Origin: Cellulomonas timonensis
GTDB taxonomy: Bacteria; Actinomycetota; Actinomycetes; Actinomycetales; Cellulomonadaceae
NCBI RefSeq assembly: GCF_900046455.1
Contig: NZ_FCOT01000011.1
Coordinates: 372,001 to 436,000, forward strand
DNA length: 64,000 bases
Direction: 5' to 3'
This document shows, piece after piece, positions 15,996 through 24,257 of the stretch; the stretch's first letter is position 1, and each line of letters starts with the position of its first letter. A model generated the notes under the pieces. It was not told where the DNA came from and searched no databases. It was given only the letters and a program-made list of their open reading frames with translations. A program made the position numbers and the translations under genes.

Positions 15996-17033
15996 ATGAT
16001 GAACAGGGACGAGGCGCGAGAGGTCAAGGCGCAGCTCGCCGACTACGTGGACGAGCTGGTGCAGCGCCAGGGCCTGCAGCCGCTGGACCTCGACGTCGCC
16101 GCGGCGAGCGGTCCGACGCTCGGGCTCGGCCTCGCGCCGCGCGACGGCGGCGGGTACGCGATGGCCGTGCGCTACCGGCTCGGGGTGCCCGCGGTGCGGC
16201 GGCTCGCCCGCAAGGTCGTCGAGCAGGCCGGCCCCGCCGTCGACGTGCGGCGCACCGGGCGCATCCGGCCCGTCACCACCGGCCACGTCGCCGACGCCGA
16301 GAGCAGCGAGCGGCGCGCCGGCCAGCGGCTGCCCGTGGCGACCGCGCTCGCGGAGGGGGAGACCGGGCGGGCGCGCCCGCTGCGCCCCGGCGTCTCGATC
16401 GCCCACGTCGATGTCACCGCCGGGACACTGGGCGCCTTCGTCGTGCGGGAGGGCGCCCTGCACGTCCTGTCGAACTTCCACGTGCTGGCCGGGACGCCGC
16501 GCGCGCAGATTGGCGACGTCATCGTGCAGCCCGGCCCGGCGGACGGCGGACGCGCCCCGCGCGACCGCGTGGGGACGCTCGCCGCCACGGTCCCGCTCGA
16601 GCGCGGGCGCCGGGCGACCGTCGACGCCGCGCTCGCCCTGCTCGACGAGCAGGAGGTGGACCTGCGGTACCCGGTGGGCCCGATCACCACCACCACTGTG
16701 GCATTCGGCAACGAGGAGGTCGCGAAGATCGGACGCACCACGGCTGTCACGACCGGGCGTGTCACCGCCATCGAGCTGGACGACGTCGTGGTCGGCTACG
16801 GCAACCCGCTGGGGAACCTGCGGTTCGACGACCAGATCGAGGTCGAGTCGACAGGCATGGGGCCGTTCTCCCGCGGTGGGGACTCGGGGTCGCTGGTCTA
16901 CCGGGCCGACGGGATCGCGCTCGGCCTGCTCTTCGCCGGCAGCGAGACCGGCGGGTCCAACGGCGCGGGCCTGACCTACCTCAACCCGATCGACGCGGTG
17001 CTGTCGGCGCTGGGGGTCGAGCTCGCGAGCTGA
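15996..17033 (+). CDS. Intracellular trypsin-fold serine protease with N-terminal accessory domain
   Basis: The 345-residue protein has no signal peptide. The protease domain (about 130-340) shows His162 in LSNFHVLAG, Asp210 in TVDAALALLD and Ser297 in GGDSGSLVY, a complete chymotrypsin-type triad. Residues 1-96 form a separate domain: a helical start (DEAREVKAQLADYVDEL), a strand GLGLAPRDGGGYAMAVR and a strand AVDVRRTGRIRPV. The stand-alone 80-residue protein encoded at 17493 resembles this domain. A terminator hairpin lies 19 bp after the stop. Ribosome binding is by a G-run at 15987-15992, with ATG at 15996 or 15999. The substrate is unknown. Confidence 0.78.
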   Translation: MMNRDEAREVKAQLADYVDELVQRQGLQPLDLDVAAASGPTLGLGLAPRDGGGYAMAVRYRLGVPAVRRLARKVVEQAGPAVDVRRTGRIRPVTTGHVADAESSERRAGQRLPVATALAEGETGRARPLRPGVSIAHVDVTAGTLGAFVVREGALHVLSNFHVLAGTPRAQIGDVIVQPGPADGGRAPRDRVGTLAATVPLERGRRATVDAALALLDEQEVDLRYPVGPITTTTVAFGNEEVAKIGRTTAVTTGRVTAIELDDVVVGYGNPLGNLRFDDQIEVESTGMGPFSRGGDSGSLVYRADGIALGLLFAGSETGGSNGAGLTYLNPIDAVLSALGVELAS

Positions 17034-17051
17034 GGGCCGCAGACGGGCGGG

Positions 17052-17080
17052 GCGGGGCTCATCCTTCGGGGGAGCCCCGC
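17052..17080 (+). terminator. Hairpin terminator after protease gene
   Basis: A perfect 9-bp stem, GCGGGGCTC and GAGCCCCGC, with an 11-nt loop follows the protease stop codon and is trailed by ATTGCTGT. Confidence 0.75.
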
Positions 17081-17090
17081 ATTGCTGTGC

Positions 17091-17237
17091 TCAGCCGAAG
17101 AGGATGGCGGCTGTGAGGGCGCCGGCCACCAGCCCGCCTGCCGCGACGATGAGCTTGACCCGGAGCGGGTGACGGGGTGGTGCGGTGGCGCTGATGGTCT
17201 GACTCCATGCTGTGATCCAGTGCGGCGGTGTCGCCAC
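17091..17237 (-). CDS. Putative small single-helix membrane protein
   Basis: A 48-residue frame on the minus strand ends with a basic turn followed by one strong hydrophobic segment (VKLIVAAGGLVAGALTAAILFG) directly before the stop. That is an orderly membrane-anchor layout. The GTG at 17237 lacks a well-spaced ribosome binding site. The gene would converge on the terminator of the protease gene. The remaining part of the 17034-17492 gap shows no other convincing gene. Confidence 0.4.
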   Translation of the reverse strand: MATPPHWITAWSQTISATAPPRHPLRVKLIVAAGGLVAGALTAAILFG

Positions 17238-17492
17238 TCACCTGATCGGCCTTGCGCGCCGAGATGTGAGGGCTGAAGATGAGGCCCTTGGTCCTATCGA
17301 ATCGATCGGGGCCGCAGATCCCGCAGCACTGGATGCAACTGTCGTGCGACGTTCCATGGCGCTCGAGCCCAGTTGCGGGTGACAATGATCTGGACAGGCG
17401 TATCACCACCCGATCGAACCGTTCCGAGGGTCTGGGCGCCCCACCCGTGCATTCGCGGGCGCGCAGCCGGATATCGAGACGTGAGGCACACG

Positions 17493-17735
17493 ATGGCGGA
17501 CCTGCAGCAGGCACGCGCAGCCAAGGAACGGTTGCGGAATGAGTTTCGCGAGCGCTCCGGGGTGAGCGGGATCGGCCTGACCGCCGACGAGGACGGCTAC
17601 GCCGTCCAGGTCAACGTGCAGCGCCGCAACGACGCCGCCATGCTCCCGAAGAGCGTCGATGGCGTGCGGGTCCAGGTCCGCGTCGTTGGCACGGTCTCAG
17701 CCCAGCAGCGCCCCACGCAGCTGCGCACCGTCTGA
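17493..17735 (+). CDS. Small protein homologous to the N-terminal domain of the neighbouring protease
   Basis: This 80-residue soluble protein has a helical start (ARAAKERLRNEFRERSG), a strand GIGLTADEDGYAVQVNV and a strand VDGVRVQVRVVGTVSA. The order and spacing match residues 7-92 of the protease at 15996 (KAQLADYV, GLGLAPRDGGGYAMAVR, AVDVRRTGRI). It may be a free copy of the protease accessory domain, acting as an inhibitor, chaperone or adaptor; that role is inference. It lies 460 bp after the protease on the same strand, beyond a terminator, so it has its own promoter. Confidence 0.65.
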   Translation: MADLQQARAAKERLRNEFRERSGVSGIGLTADEDGYAVQVNVQRRNDAAMLPKSVDGVRVQVRVVGTVSAQQRPTQLRTV

Positions 17736-17806
17736 CCTCCTCCGCCGGGGACCGGCTCGCTCCCTGAGACAACCAGCGGTCACTTCCGCGCCGTGGGCGC
17801 CACGTC

Positions 17807-19786
17807 GTGTTGACTACCGCCGTGACCGTGACTCCTCGTCTGCCCCGCGTTCGCGCCTCCGAGTTGACCGGCCGTGGCTGGCTCAACACCGGCGGCGTCG
17901 AGCTGACGCTCTCCGGCCTGCGCGGCAAGATCGTGCTGCTCGACTTCTGGACGTTCTGCTGCATCAACTGCCTGCATGTCCTGGACGAGCTGCGCGAGCT
18001 CGAGGCGCAGTACCGCGACGTGCTCGTGGTGATCGGCGTGCACTCCCCGAAGTTCGTGCATGAGGCGGACCCGGTGGCGCTGGCCGCCGCTGTGGACCGT
18101 TACGAGGTGCACCACCCGGTCCTCGACGACCCGAACCTGACCACCTGGTCGGCTTACACCGCACGGGCCTGGCCGACGCTCGTGGTGATCGACCCCGAGG
18201 GCTACGTCGTCGCGCAGATGGCTGGCGAGGGCCACAAGAACAACGTCGCGCTGCTGCTGCGCGATCTCGTCGCCGAGCATGAGGCCAAGGGGACGCTGCA
18301 CCGCGGCGACGGCCCCTACGTGCCCCCCGCGCCGACCTCCACGACACTGCGCTTCCCCGCCAAGGCGATCACCCTGCCGGACGGCCGCCTGCTCGTCGCC
18401 GCCGCCGGCCACCACTCGCTCGCCGAGCTCGAGGCCGACGGCGAGACCCTCGTGCGGCGCATCGGCTCCGGCCAGCGCGGCCTGCTCGACGGCCCTGCTG
18501 CCACCGCCCAGTTCAGCGAGCCCAACGGCCTGGCCCTGGTGCCCGACGAACTGCGCGCCGCCGTCGGCTACGACGTGCTCGTCGCCGACACCGTCAACCA
18601 CGCGCTGCGCGGCGTGCGGCTGTCCGACGGCGCCGTGACGACCGTCGCGGGAACCGGCGAGCAGTACATGGTGGGAGCGGCGGACAACGTGGCCGCGCGT
18701 GACGGCGACGCCCCGCAGGCCGACCGATCAGGGCTCCGCTACGACGGCGCCGCACTCGACATCCGGCTGTCCTCGCCCTGGGACGTCGCGTGGTCGCCTG
18801 CCGCGTCAGCCTTCGTGGTGGCCATGGCCGGCAACCACACGCTGTGGGCCTTCGACCCGGTGACGGGCCGCCTCACGCACCTGGCCGGCACCATGAACGA
18901 GGGCCTCGTGGACGGCCCCGCCGACGAGGCATGGTTCGCGCAGACCTCAGGGCTCGCCGTCGACCAGGACGGACGCGTCTGGCTCGCCGACTCCGAGGTC
19001 TCCGCGCTGCGCAGCCTCGACCTGCCGGGCACGCCCGCGGCCGGCGACGCGACGCAGCCCGTGGTCGGCACCTCGGCTGGCGCCGGGCTCTTCGACTTCG
19101 GCCACCGCGACGGTCCCGCCGACCAGGCGCTGCTGCAGCACCCGCTCGGCGTCGCGGTGCTGCCCGACGGCTCCATCGCGATCGCCGACACCTACAACGG
19201 CGCCGTCCGCCGCTACGTGCCCGGCCCCGGGGCCGCTGGGTCCACGGCCGGGCCCGGCGAGGTCACAACCCTCGCCACCGGCCTCGCCGAGCCGTCCGAC
19301 ATCGTGGTGCTCACCGAGGGCGACGGCGTGCAGCTCCTCGTCGTGGAGTCCGCTGCGCACCGGCTTACCCGGGTGCCGCTGCCGGCCACCCTCGCCGGGC
19401 AGATTCTCGACGCGGGCGCCCACCGCACCCAGCGGCCGGTCACCGACCTGGCGCCGGGGGCCGTGCGGCTCGACGTGGTGTTCACCCCCGCCGCCGGGCA
19501 GAAGTACGACGACCGCTACGGGCCGTCCACCCGGCTGCAGGTCTCCTCGACGCCCCCCGAGCTGCTGCTCGACGGCGCCGGTGACGACGTGCCGCTCGAA
19601 CGCGTGCTGCGCCTCAACCCGGACGTCGCCGACGGGGTGCTGCATGTGACGGCCCACGCCGCGAGCTGCGACGCCGACCCGGCCATCGAGTACCCGGCCT
19701 GCCACCTCAACGCGCAGGACTGGGGAGTGCCGGTGCGGATCACCGCCGGCGCCGCAGCCGAGCTGACGCTGCCGCTGCACGGCTGA
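17807..19786 (+). CDS. NHL-repeat thioredoxin-like protein (NHLRC2-like)
   Basis: The 659-residue protein has an N-terminal thioredoxin-like domain (about 15-170) with the CCINC motif (Cys51, Cys52, Cys55) in LLDFWTFCCINCLHVLDEL. Then comes a six-bladed NHL beta-propeller (about 185-500) with repeated LPDGR and VADTVNHALR/IADTYNGAVRR blades. A C-terminal beta domain follows. The CCINC motif instead of CxxC marks the NHLRC2 family, which in animals is essential but biochemically obscure. No signal peptide is seen, so it is cytoplasmic. The start could be GTG 17807 or GTG 17822. Neighbours give no clear functional link. Confidence 0.88.
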   Translation: MLTTAVTVTPRLPRVRASELTGRGWLNTGGVELTLSGLRGKIVLLDFWTFCCINCLHVLDELRELEAQYRDVLVVIGVHSPKFVHEADPVALAAAVDRYEVHHPVLDDPNLTTWSAYTARAWPTLVVIDPEGYVVAQMAGEGHKNNVALLLRDLVAEHEAKGTLHRGDGPYVPPAPTSTTLRFPAKAITLPDGRLLVAAAGHHSLAELEADGETLVRRIGSGQRGLLDGPAATAQFSEPNGLALVPDELRAAVGYDVLVADTVNHALRGVRLSDGAVTTVAGTGEQYMVGAADNVAARDGDAPQADRSGLRYDGAALDIRLSSPWDVAWSPAASAFVVAMAGNHTLWAFDPVTGRLTHLAGTMNEGLVDGPADEAWFAQTSGLAVDQDGRVWLADSEVSALRSLDLPGTPAAGDATQPVVGTSAGAGLFDFGHRDGPADQALLQHPLGVAVLPDGSIAIADTYNGAVRRYVPGPGAAGSTAGPGEVTTLATGLAEPSDIVVLTEGDGVQLLVVESAAHRLTRVPLPATLAGQILDAGAHRTQRPVTDLAPGAVRLDVVFTPAAGQKYDDRYGPSTRLQVSSTPPELLLDGAGDDVPLERVLRLNPDVADGVLHVTAHAASCDADPAIEYPACHLNAQDWGVPVRITAGAAAELTLPLHG

Positions 19787-19798
19787 CGGCGCCGCCCC

Positions 19799-19826
19799 CG
19801 GCTCGCCTCACCGGGTGCGTGAGCCG
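19799..19826. terminator. Bidirectional hairpin between convergent genes
   Basis: CGGCTC and GAGCCG pair across a 16-nt loop in the 50-bp space between the convergent NHL-thioredoxin and GGDEF genes. Confidence 0.45.
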
Positions 19827-19836
19827 AGCGCAGCGG

Positions 19837-21246
19837 TCAGCGGGCGCCCTGGATCGCCACGTCGATCAGCGCCTGCAGCGCCTGCGTGAGCGAGTCCGTG
19901 GCGTCGTCGGGCGCGGTCGTCTCCACCTGCACCACCCACGGCGCATGCTCGACGGTCAGCGTCTGGCGGTCGCCCGGCTCGTCGGAGGGCGTGCCGCCGC
20001 GCGCGACGGCCGCGGGCACGCCGTCGGCGTCCCGGAGCACGGTCCACGTGGATCCGCCGAGCGCCGCCGCGGCCGCGCCGGCGAGCGCGCACAGCCGGGT
20101 GACCTCGCCGGTCTGGGCGGCGACGACTGCGGCGACGACGGCGGTGATGAGCCGGTCGACGGTCACGGCGGACTCGGCGTTGCGCCGTTCGAGGGCCTTG
20201 GCGGCACGGGCCCGGCTGCGCTTGGCCTGGTACTGGGCGGCGTCGGCGCGGCGGAACAGGGCGCGGATGCCGTCGGCGTGCCCGTCGGCGGTGGACGCGA
20301 TGCCCCAGGAGATCGCGGCGCCGTGCGGCAGCGGATATGTGGCCAGCGCCCGCCCCACTGCCTGGCTCACCGTGGCGCGGGGGTGGCCCCCGGTGACGAG
20401 GCTGAACTCGTCGCCGCCGAGCCGTGCCGCTGTCGAGCCGGGCAGGTCGTCCTGGATGCGGCGCAGCACGTCGGCGACGGCGCGCAGCAGGTCGTCCCCG
20501 GCATCGTGGCCGAGCTCGTCGTTGACGCGCTTGAGGCCGTCCACGTCGCACATCACGATGCAGGTCTCGCCCTCGGCGTCGAGCGCGGCCTGTGCTGCGT
20601 GGTCGGCGACGCGGCGGTTGCCCAGGCCTGTGAGGGGGTCGTCGGAGACGAGGTGGCGCACCTGGTCCTCGAGGTCGACGCGCGCGACGGCGCCGGCGAT
20701 CAGCCCGGCGAGGACCTCGGCGGTGGCGATGTCGTCGATCTCGAACAAGGGCTGCTCGGCATCGCGCGCGGCGTATACCTGGCCCCAGACGGACTCGTTG
20801 ACGATGATCGGGGCGGCGAGTCCCGAGCTGTGCCCGTTGGCCTGCAGCGTGTGGGCCTCGACCGTGTCGCCGGCCTCGAGGTCGCTCACGAGCTCGGGGG
20901 AGTGCGCCACCCAGCTCGCGCGGTCCCGCAGCAGCCGGCGCAGCGCCGGGCGGTCCTCCGCGCGGAACGTCGAGCCGGGGGCGAGGTCCGGGTCGAGCTG
21001 GTCCGGGCTCGCCGCGAGCACGGAGCATGTCTCCTGCTCGATGCGGCAGAACGCGCAGGTGTGGGCGTCCAGCACCTCGCGGGCGTGGGACGCCGCGACC
21101 TCGGCCACCTCGGCAAGGGTGCGACAGCGGTCGAGGCGGTGCGCGGCCACGGCGAGCTGACGCACTGCGCTGGTCAGTGCGGTGGAGGTCGTCCGGGACC
21201 CGTTCGGGCGCGCCTGTGTGCCGGTCACGTGGCCATCATCCGACAC
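19837..21246 (-). CDS. GAF-GGDEF protein, probable diguanylate cyclase
   Basis: The 469-residue protein has an N-terminal GAF-like sensor (about 30-190). A GGDEF domain (about 200-360) follows, with DPLTGLGNRR, the metal-binding DVDGLKRVND and an intact RLGGDEF active site. It should make cyclic di-GMP from two GTP. The RxxD inhibitory site is not obvious. A C-terminal region of about 110 residues with an alanine-rich helix resembles a second, shorter sensor fragment. No transmembrane segment is visible, so it senses a cytoplasmic signal. The GTG at 21246 is the likely start. The neighbours do not reveal the input. Confidence 0.87.
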   Translation of the reverse strand: MSDDGHVTGTQARPNGSRTTSTALTSAVRQLAVAAHRLDRCRTLAEVAEVAASHAREVLDAHTCAFCRIEQETCSVLAASPDQLDPDLAPGSTFRAEDRPALRRLLRDRASWVAHSPELVSDLEAGDTVEAHTLQANGHSSGLAAPIIVNESVWGQVYAARDAEQPLFEIDDIATAEVLAGLIAGAVARVDLEDQVRHLVSDDPLTGLGNRRVADHAAQAALDAEGETCIVMCDVDGLKRVNDELGHDAGDDLLRAVADVLRRIQDDLPGSTAARLGGDEFSLVTGGHPRATVSQAVGRALATYPLPHGAAISWGIASTADGHADGIRALFRRADAAQYQAKRSRARAAKALERRNAESAVTVDRLITAVVAAVVAAQTGEVTRLCALAGAAAAALGGSTWTVLRDADGVPAAVARGGTPSDEPGDRQTLTVEHAPWVVQVETTAPDDATDSLTQALQALIDVAIQGAR

Positions 21247-21336
21247 CGGAGGCGACGCGCAAGGGTGTCGTCACCTTTTTGGCCGTGTGACACTCCACAT
21301 GTGGACGTCTGGGGAGACATCTGAGCCTGAGGCGGC

Positions 21337-22017
21337 TCAGCGGAGATGCAGCTCTCCGAGCTCCGCGAACAGCGCGCGGTTGTACTCGAAAGCCTGCTTG
21401 GCCTCGGTGACGGCGGCGGCGCGCGCATCCTCGTCGAGGTCCAGGGCATCGAGCCGCTCGCGGTAGGCGTCCTTGAACGGCTTGGCCTTGGGGATGTCCG
21501 CGAAGTGGTAGAAGCTCACGCCCTCGGCCTCGAAGCCGTAGTGCCGCTGCAGCATGCGCTGGATGATCTGCCCGCCGGAGAGGTCGCCCAGGTAGCGGGT
21601 GTACGCGTGTGCGGCGTAGGCCGCCAGCGAGGCGCCGGTCTCGCGCAGGCGCGCCGCGTACCGCTCGGTGGCGGGCAGCACCCGCATCTGCTGGGCCCAG
21701 TCAGCCCCGAGCAGGAACGCGAGGTCGGCTTCGATCGACGGGACGCGCGTCAGCTCGTCGAACACGATCGCGTCGCCGCCGGGCAGCGTGCGGATCTGGG
21801 CGCTCGCGGCCTCGAGGGCGGTGTAGATCGCGTGCTGCTGGACGGCCAGGTCGGTGTACGCGGCGCGGTCCAGGCGCCCGGCCATGAGCGCCTCGACGAA
21901 TCCCATCTGCTCGGCCGCCTCGTGCTCGGGGCGGGTGCCCTCGCGGAGCAGCGTCGACAGGGGAGTGGTCGAGGGCAGGCCCTGCTCCACGGCGAGGGGG
22001 TCGGTCGTGGTGGTCAC
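21337..22017 (-). CDS. hmuO: Heme oxygenase, biliverdin-producing
   Basis: The 226-residue cytoplasmic protein has the proximal heme ligand His32 in EGTRPEHEAAE and the distal-helix motif YLGDLSGGQII. Both are diagnostic of HmuO/HO-1 type enzymes. It opens heme to biliverdin, CO and Fe2+, completing use of heme imported by the HmuTUV system encoded 1.4 kb away. An iron box lies 75 bp upstream of its ATG, so it should be made when iron is scarce. Length is normal for bacterial heme oxygenases. Confidence 0.94.
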   Translation of the reverse strand: MTTTTDPLAVEQGLPSTTPLSTLLREGTRPEHEAAEQMGFVEALMAGRLDRAAYTDLAVQQHAIYTALEAASAQIRTLPGGDAIVFDELTRVPSIEADLAFLLGADWAQQMRVLPATERYAARLRETGASLAAYAAHAYTRYLGDLSGGQIIQRMLQRHYGFEAEGVSFYHFADIPKAKPFKDAYRERLDALDLDEDARAAAVTEAKQAFEYNRALFAELGELHLR

Positions 22018-22091
22018 AGCGGTCTCCTGGGGGCGGCGAAAGTCTTTGATGACAGGTCGTCAGGACGTGCTCAGGGGAACTGTAACCGACG

Positions 22092-22110
22092 AAGGTAAGG
22101 CTTGCCTACA
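22092..22110. promoter_or_regulatory. DtxR/IdeR-type iron box
   Basis: AAGGTAAGGCTTGCCTACA matches the 19-bp DtxR/IdeR consensus (TTAGGTTAGGCTAACCTAA) at most positions and keeps the central palindrome. It lies in the divergent space between heme oxygenase (start 22017) and the GNAT gene (start 22188), and could control either or both. Confidence 0.8.
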
Positions 22111-22187
22111 TGCGCCCATGGGCGGGGGGGCAACGGGCCGCCCCAATGGCGGTCTCCAGGGCTCGCGAGCATCGTGGGAGGGTGACG

Positions 22188-22724
22188 ATGCGGATCAGGT
22201 TGGCGCACGCGGACGAGTGGCCCCAGGTGCTCGCCGTCGTGCGCGAGGCCTTCGCGGCGTCGGAGCCGCGCTACGCCGAGCTCGTGAAGCGCATCCACGC
22301 CTCGACCGACTTCATCCCGCAACTGTCCTTCGTCGCCGAGTTGGACGGCGCGCTGACGGGCAACCTCATCCTCAGCAAGATCCCGCTGCACACCGCGACG
22401 GGCGAGGTGCAGGCGCGGCTGCTGTCAGAGTTCGCGGTGCTCCCCGAGTACCGCCATCACGGCGTCGGGGCCGCGCTGATCCGCAACGCCCTGCGTGGGG
22501 CTGAGCGCGGCATGGCGTCGATGGTGCTCGCCGCCGGCCCGCCGTCCTACTTCCAGCAGTTCGGCTTCCGCAGAGCCTCCGACCTGGGCGTGACGCCGCC
22601 GAGCGAGGACATCTCCAACGACGATTTCCAGATGGTGCCGCTCCCGCAGTACGACCCTGTGACAGACCGTGGGGTCACCACCCTGCCGGCGTACTTCGGG
22701 GAGTCGGGCTTCCGCTGGCCCTGA
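22188..22724 (+). CDS. GNAT family N-acetyltransferase (YhbS-like)
   Basis: The 178-residue protein has the acetyl-CoA binding segment EFAVLPEYRHHGVGAALIRNAL. The later part, VLAAGPPSYFQQFGFRRAS, is typical of the YhbS branch of GNAT proteins. It would transfer an acetyl group to an unknown small molecule or protein. GGGAGGG precedes the ATG at 22188; an in-frame GTG is at 22182. It is divergent from heme oxygenase with an iron box between, so iron regulation is possible, but a role in heme or siderophore metabolism is only a guess. Confidence 0.85.
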   Translation: MRIRLAHADEWPQVLAVVREAFAASEPRYAELVKRIHASTDFIPQLSFVAELDGALTGNLILSKIPLHTATGEVQARLLSEFAVLPEYRHHGVGAALIRNALRGAERGMASMVLAAGPPSYFQQFGFRRASDLGVTPPSEDISNDDFQMVPLPQYDPVTDRGVTTLPAYFGESGFRWP

Positions 22725-22745
22725 CCTCCCCGCAATCCCCGCCGC

Positions 22746-23354
22746 TCAGGCGGCGGCCAGGTCCCGCGCGCCGACCGCCCGCAGCACGAACGTCACCGTC
22801 GAGTCGAGCGCGCGATCCCGCGCCGGGCCGTCTGCCTCGGGCACGCTGCGGCTGGACAGGCATGCGTTGACCAGCGGCACCGTCGTGTCGATGTCCTGCT
22901 CGGCGAACTCGCCGGCGTCGATGCCCGCCCGCAGGATCCGCCGCAGGATCTGCTCGACCAGCATCACGTGCTCGCGGACGCGCTGCTGTGTGGCGCGGGA
23001 GAGCACCGAGCGCAAGTCGGGTCCGGGGGCCAGGTGGTAGACGCGCTTGAGCTGCGCCTGCGCGAAGACGTAGGCGCGGAGCTGGTCGGTGGGGTCGTCG
23101 ATGTCCTCGAGCGAGCGTTCCAGCGTCGCGACGTACTGCTCGGTCTCGTCGGTGATGAACGCGACGAGCAGCGACTCCTTGTCGGGGAAGTGGTTGTACA
23201 CGGCGGTGCGGCCCACGCCGGCCGCGGCGGCGATGTCGGCGAGGGTGATCGCGTCGAAGCCGCGCTCCTCCATCAGTGTCGACAGCGCCGCGAACAACTT
23301 GTGGCGTGTCTGCTCGCGGTGCTCGTGCAGAGATCCACCGATGATCTTGGGCAT
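22746..23354 (-). CDS. TetR family transcriptional regulator
   Basis: The 202-residue protein has the TetR helix-turn-helix near its N-terminus (ITLADIAAAAGVGRTAVYNHFPDKESLL) and a helical ligand-binding C-terminal domain. The start at 23354 is taken because an operator-like palindrome lies 2 bp upstream; a longer start at 23393 would run through it. The gene lies downstream of hmuTUV on the same strand with a 72-bp gap that holds the operator, so it probably represses itself. Whether it also controls the heme genes cannot be told. Confidence 0.88.
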   Translation of the reverse strand: MPKIIGGSLHEHREQTRHKLFAALSTLMEERGFDAITLADIAAAAGVGRTAVYNHFPDKESLLVAFITDETEQYVATLERSLEDIDDPTDQLRAYVFAQAQLKRVYHLAPGPDLRSVLSRATQQRVREHVMLVEQILRRILRAGIDAGEFAEQDIDTTVPLVNACLSSRSVPEADGPARDRALDSTVTFVLRAVGARDLAAA

Positions 23355-23355
23355 G

Positions 23356-23380
23356 CTGACATTCTCCCACCATGTGTCAG
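23356..23380. promoter_or_regulatory. Operator palindrome for the TetR regulator
   Basis: CTGACA and TGTCAG face each other across 13 bp immediately upstream of the TetR start codon, in the gap after hmuV. The size and position suit autorepression. Confidence 0.55.
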
Positions 23381-23426
23381 GTAGTCCGGCCACCGAGGGC
23401 GGCGCGGCGCTGCGCGGTGTCCAGGG

Positions 23427-24257
23427 TCAGCGCACCGGCAAGATGACCTGTTGTGAGGTGCGCGGGTGGTCGAAGACGTCCACCGGGTACTCGTAGACCT
23501 CGCTGAGCAGCTCGGCGGTGAGCGCCTCGGCAGGCGGCCCATCCGCCACGACGTGGCCCCTGGCCAGCACCGTCACTTGATCCGCATACGCGGCCGCGAG
23601 CCCCAAGTCGTGCACCACCACCACGACGGCGCCACCCTCGCGCGCATGCCGCTGCGCGAGTTGGAGCACCAGCTCCTGATGGCGCAGGTCCAGGGCGGCC
23701 GTCGGCTCGTCGAGCAGCAGCACCCCGGTGCGCTGCGCGAGCACCCGGGCCAGGGCGGCCCGCGCGCGCTCGCCGCCTGAGAGCTCCGTGAACTGCCGCT
23801 CCGCCAGATGCGTCACGTCGGCGGCGGCCAGCGCCTGCGTCACCGCGTCGTCGTCCTCCAGGTCGAGCGGGGTGCCACGCCATGGCGCACGGCCCATCCG
23901 CACCACCTCGGTCACGGTGAACGGGAACGAGACGCCCACCTGCTGGAGCAGCACGGCCCGGCGCAGTGCCAGCTCGACGGTGCTCCAGTGCCCGAGCGGC
24001 CGCCCGTCGATCTCCACGGCTCCAGCGGACGGCGCCAGGTCGCCCGTGAGGACGCCCAGCAGCGACGACTTCCCGGCGCCGTTGGGGCCTAGCAGCGCCC
24101 GCACCTCGCCGGCGCGCACCTCCAGGTCGACGCCCTGCAGCACCTCGCTGGCGCCGCGGGTCAGATGCGCCCCCCGCACCTGTGCCACGAGCTCGCCCGG
24201 CGCAGGGGGCGATGGCAGCCGGACCGGCCGGCGCCAGAACAGCCCGCGCGCGCTCAC
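23427..24257 (-). CDS. hmuV: Heme ABC transporter ATP-binding protein
   Basis: The 276-residue ATPase has Walker A (GPNGAGKSS), the Q-loop, the signature LSGGERARAALARVLAQ and Walker B (VLLLDEPTAALD). It has the spacing of iron/heme importers of the FecE/HmuV type. The GTG at 24257 overlaps the permease stop codon (GTGA), showing translational coupling. It powers heme entry through HmuU. No other ATPase is in the cluster. Confidence 0.92.
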   Translation of the reverse strand: MSARGLFWRRPVRLPSPPAPGELVAQVRGAHLTRGASEVLQGVDLEVRAGEVRALLGPNGAGKSSLLGVLTGDLAPSAGAVEIDGRPLGHWSTVELALRRAVLLQQVGVSFPFTVTEVVRMGRAPWRGTPLDLEDDDAVTQALAAADVTHLAERQFTELSGGERARAALARVLAQRTGVLLLDEPTAALDLRHQELVLQLAQRHAREGGAVVVVVHDLGLAAAYADQVTVLARGHVVADGPPAEALTAELLSEVYEYPVDVFDHPRTSQQVILPVR

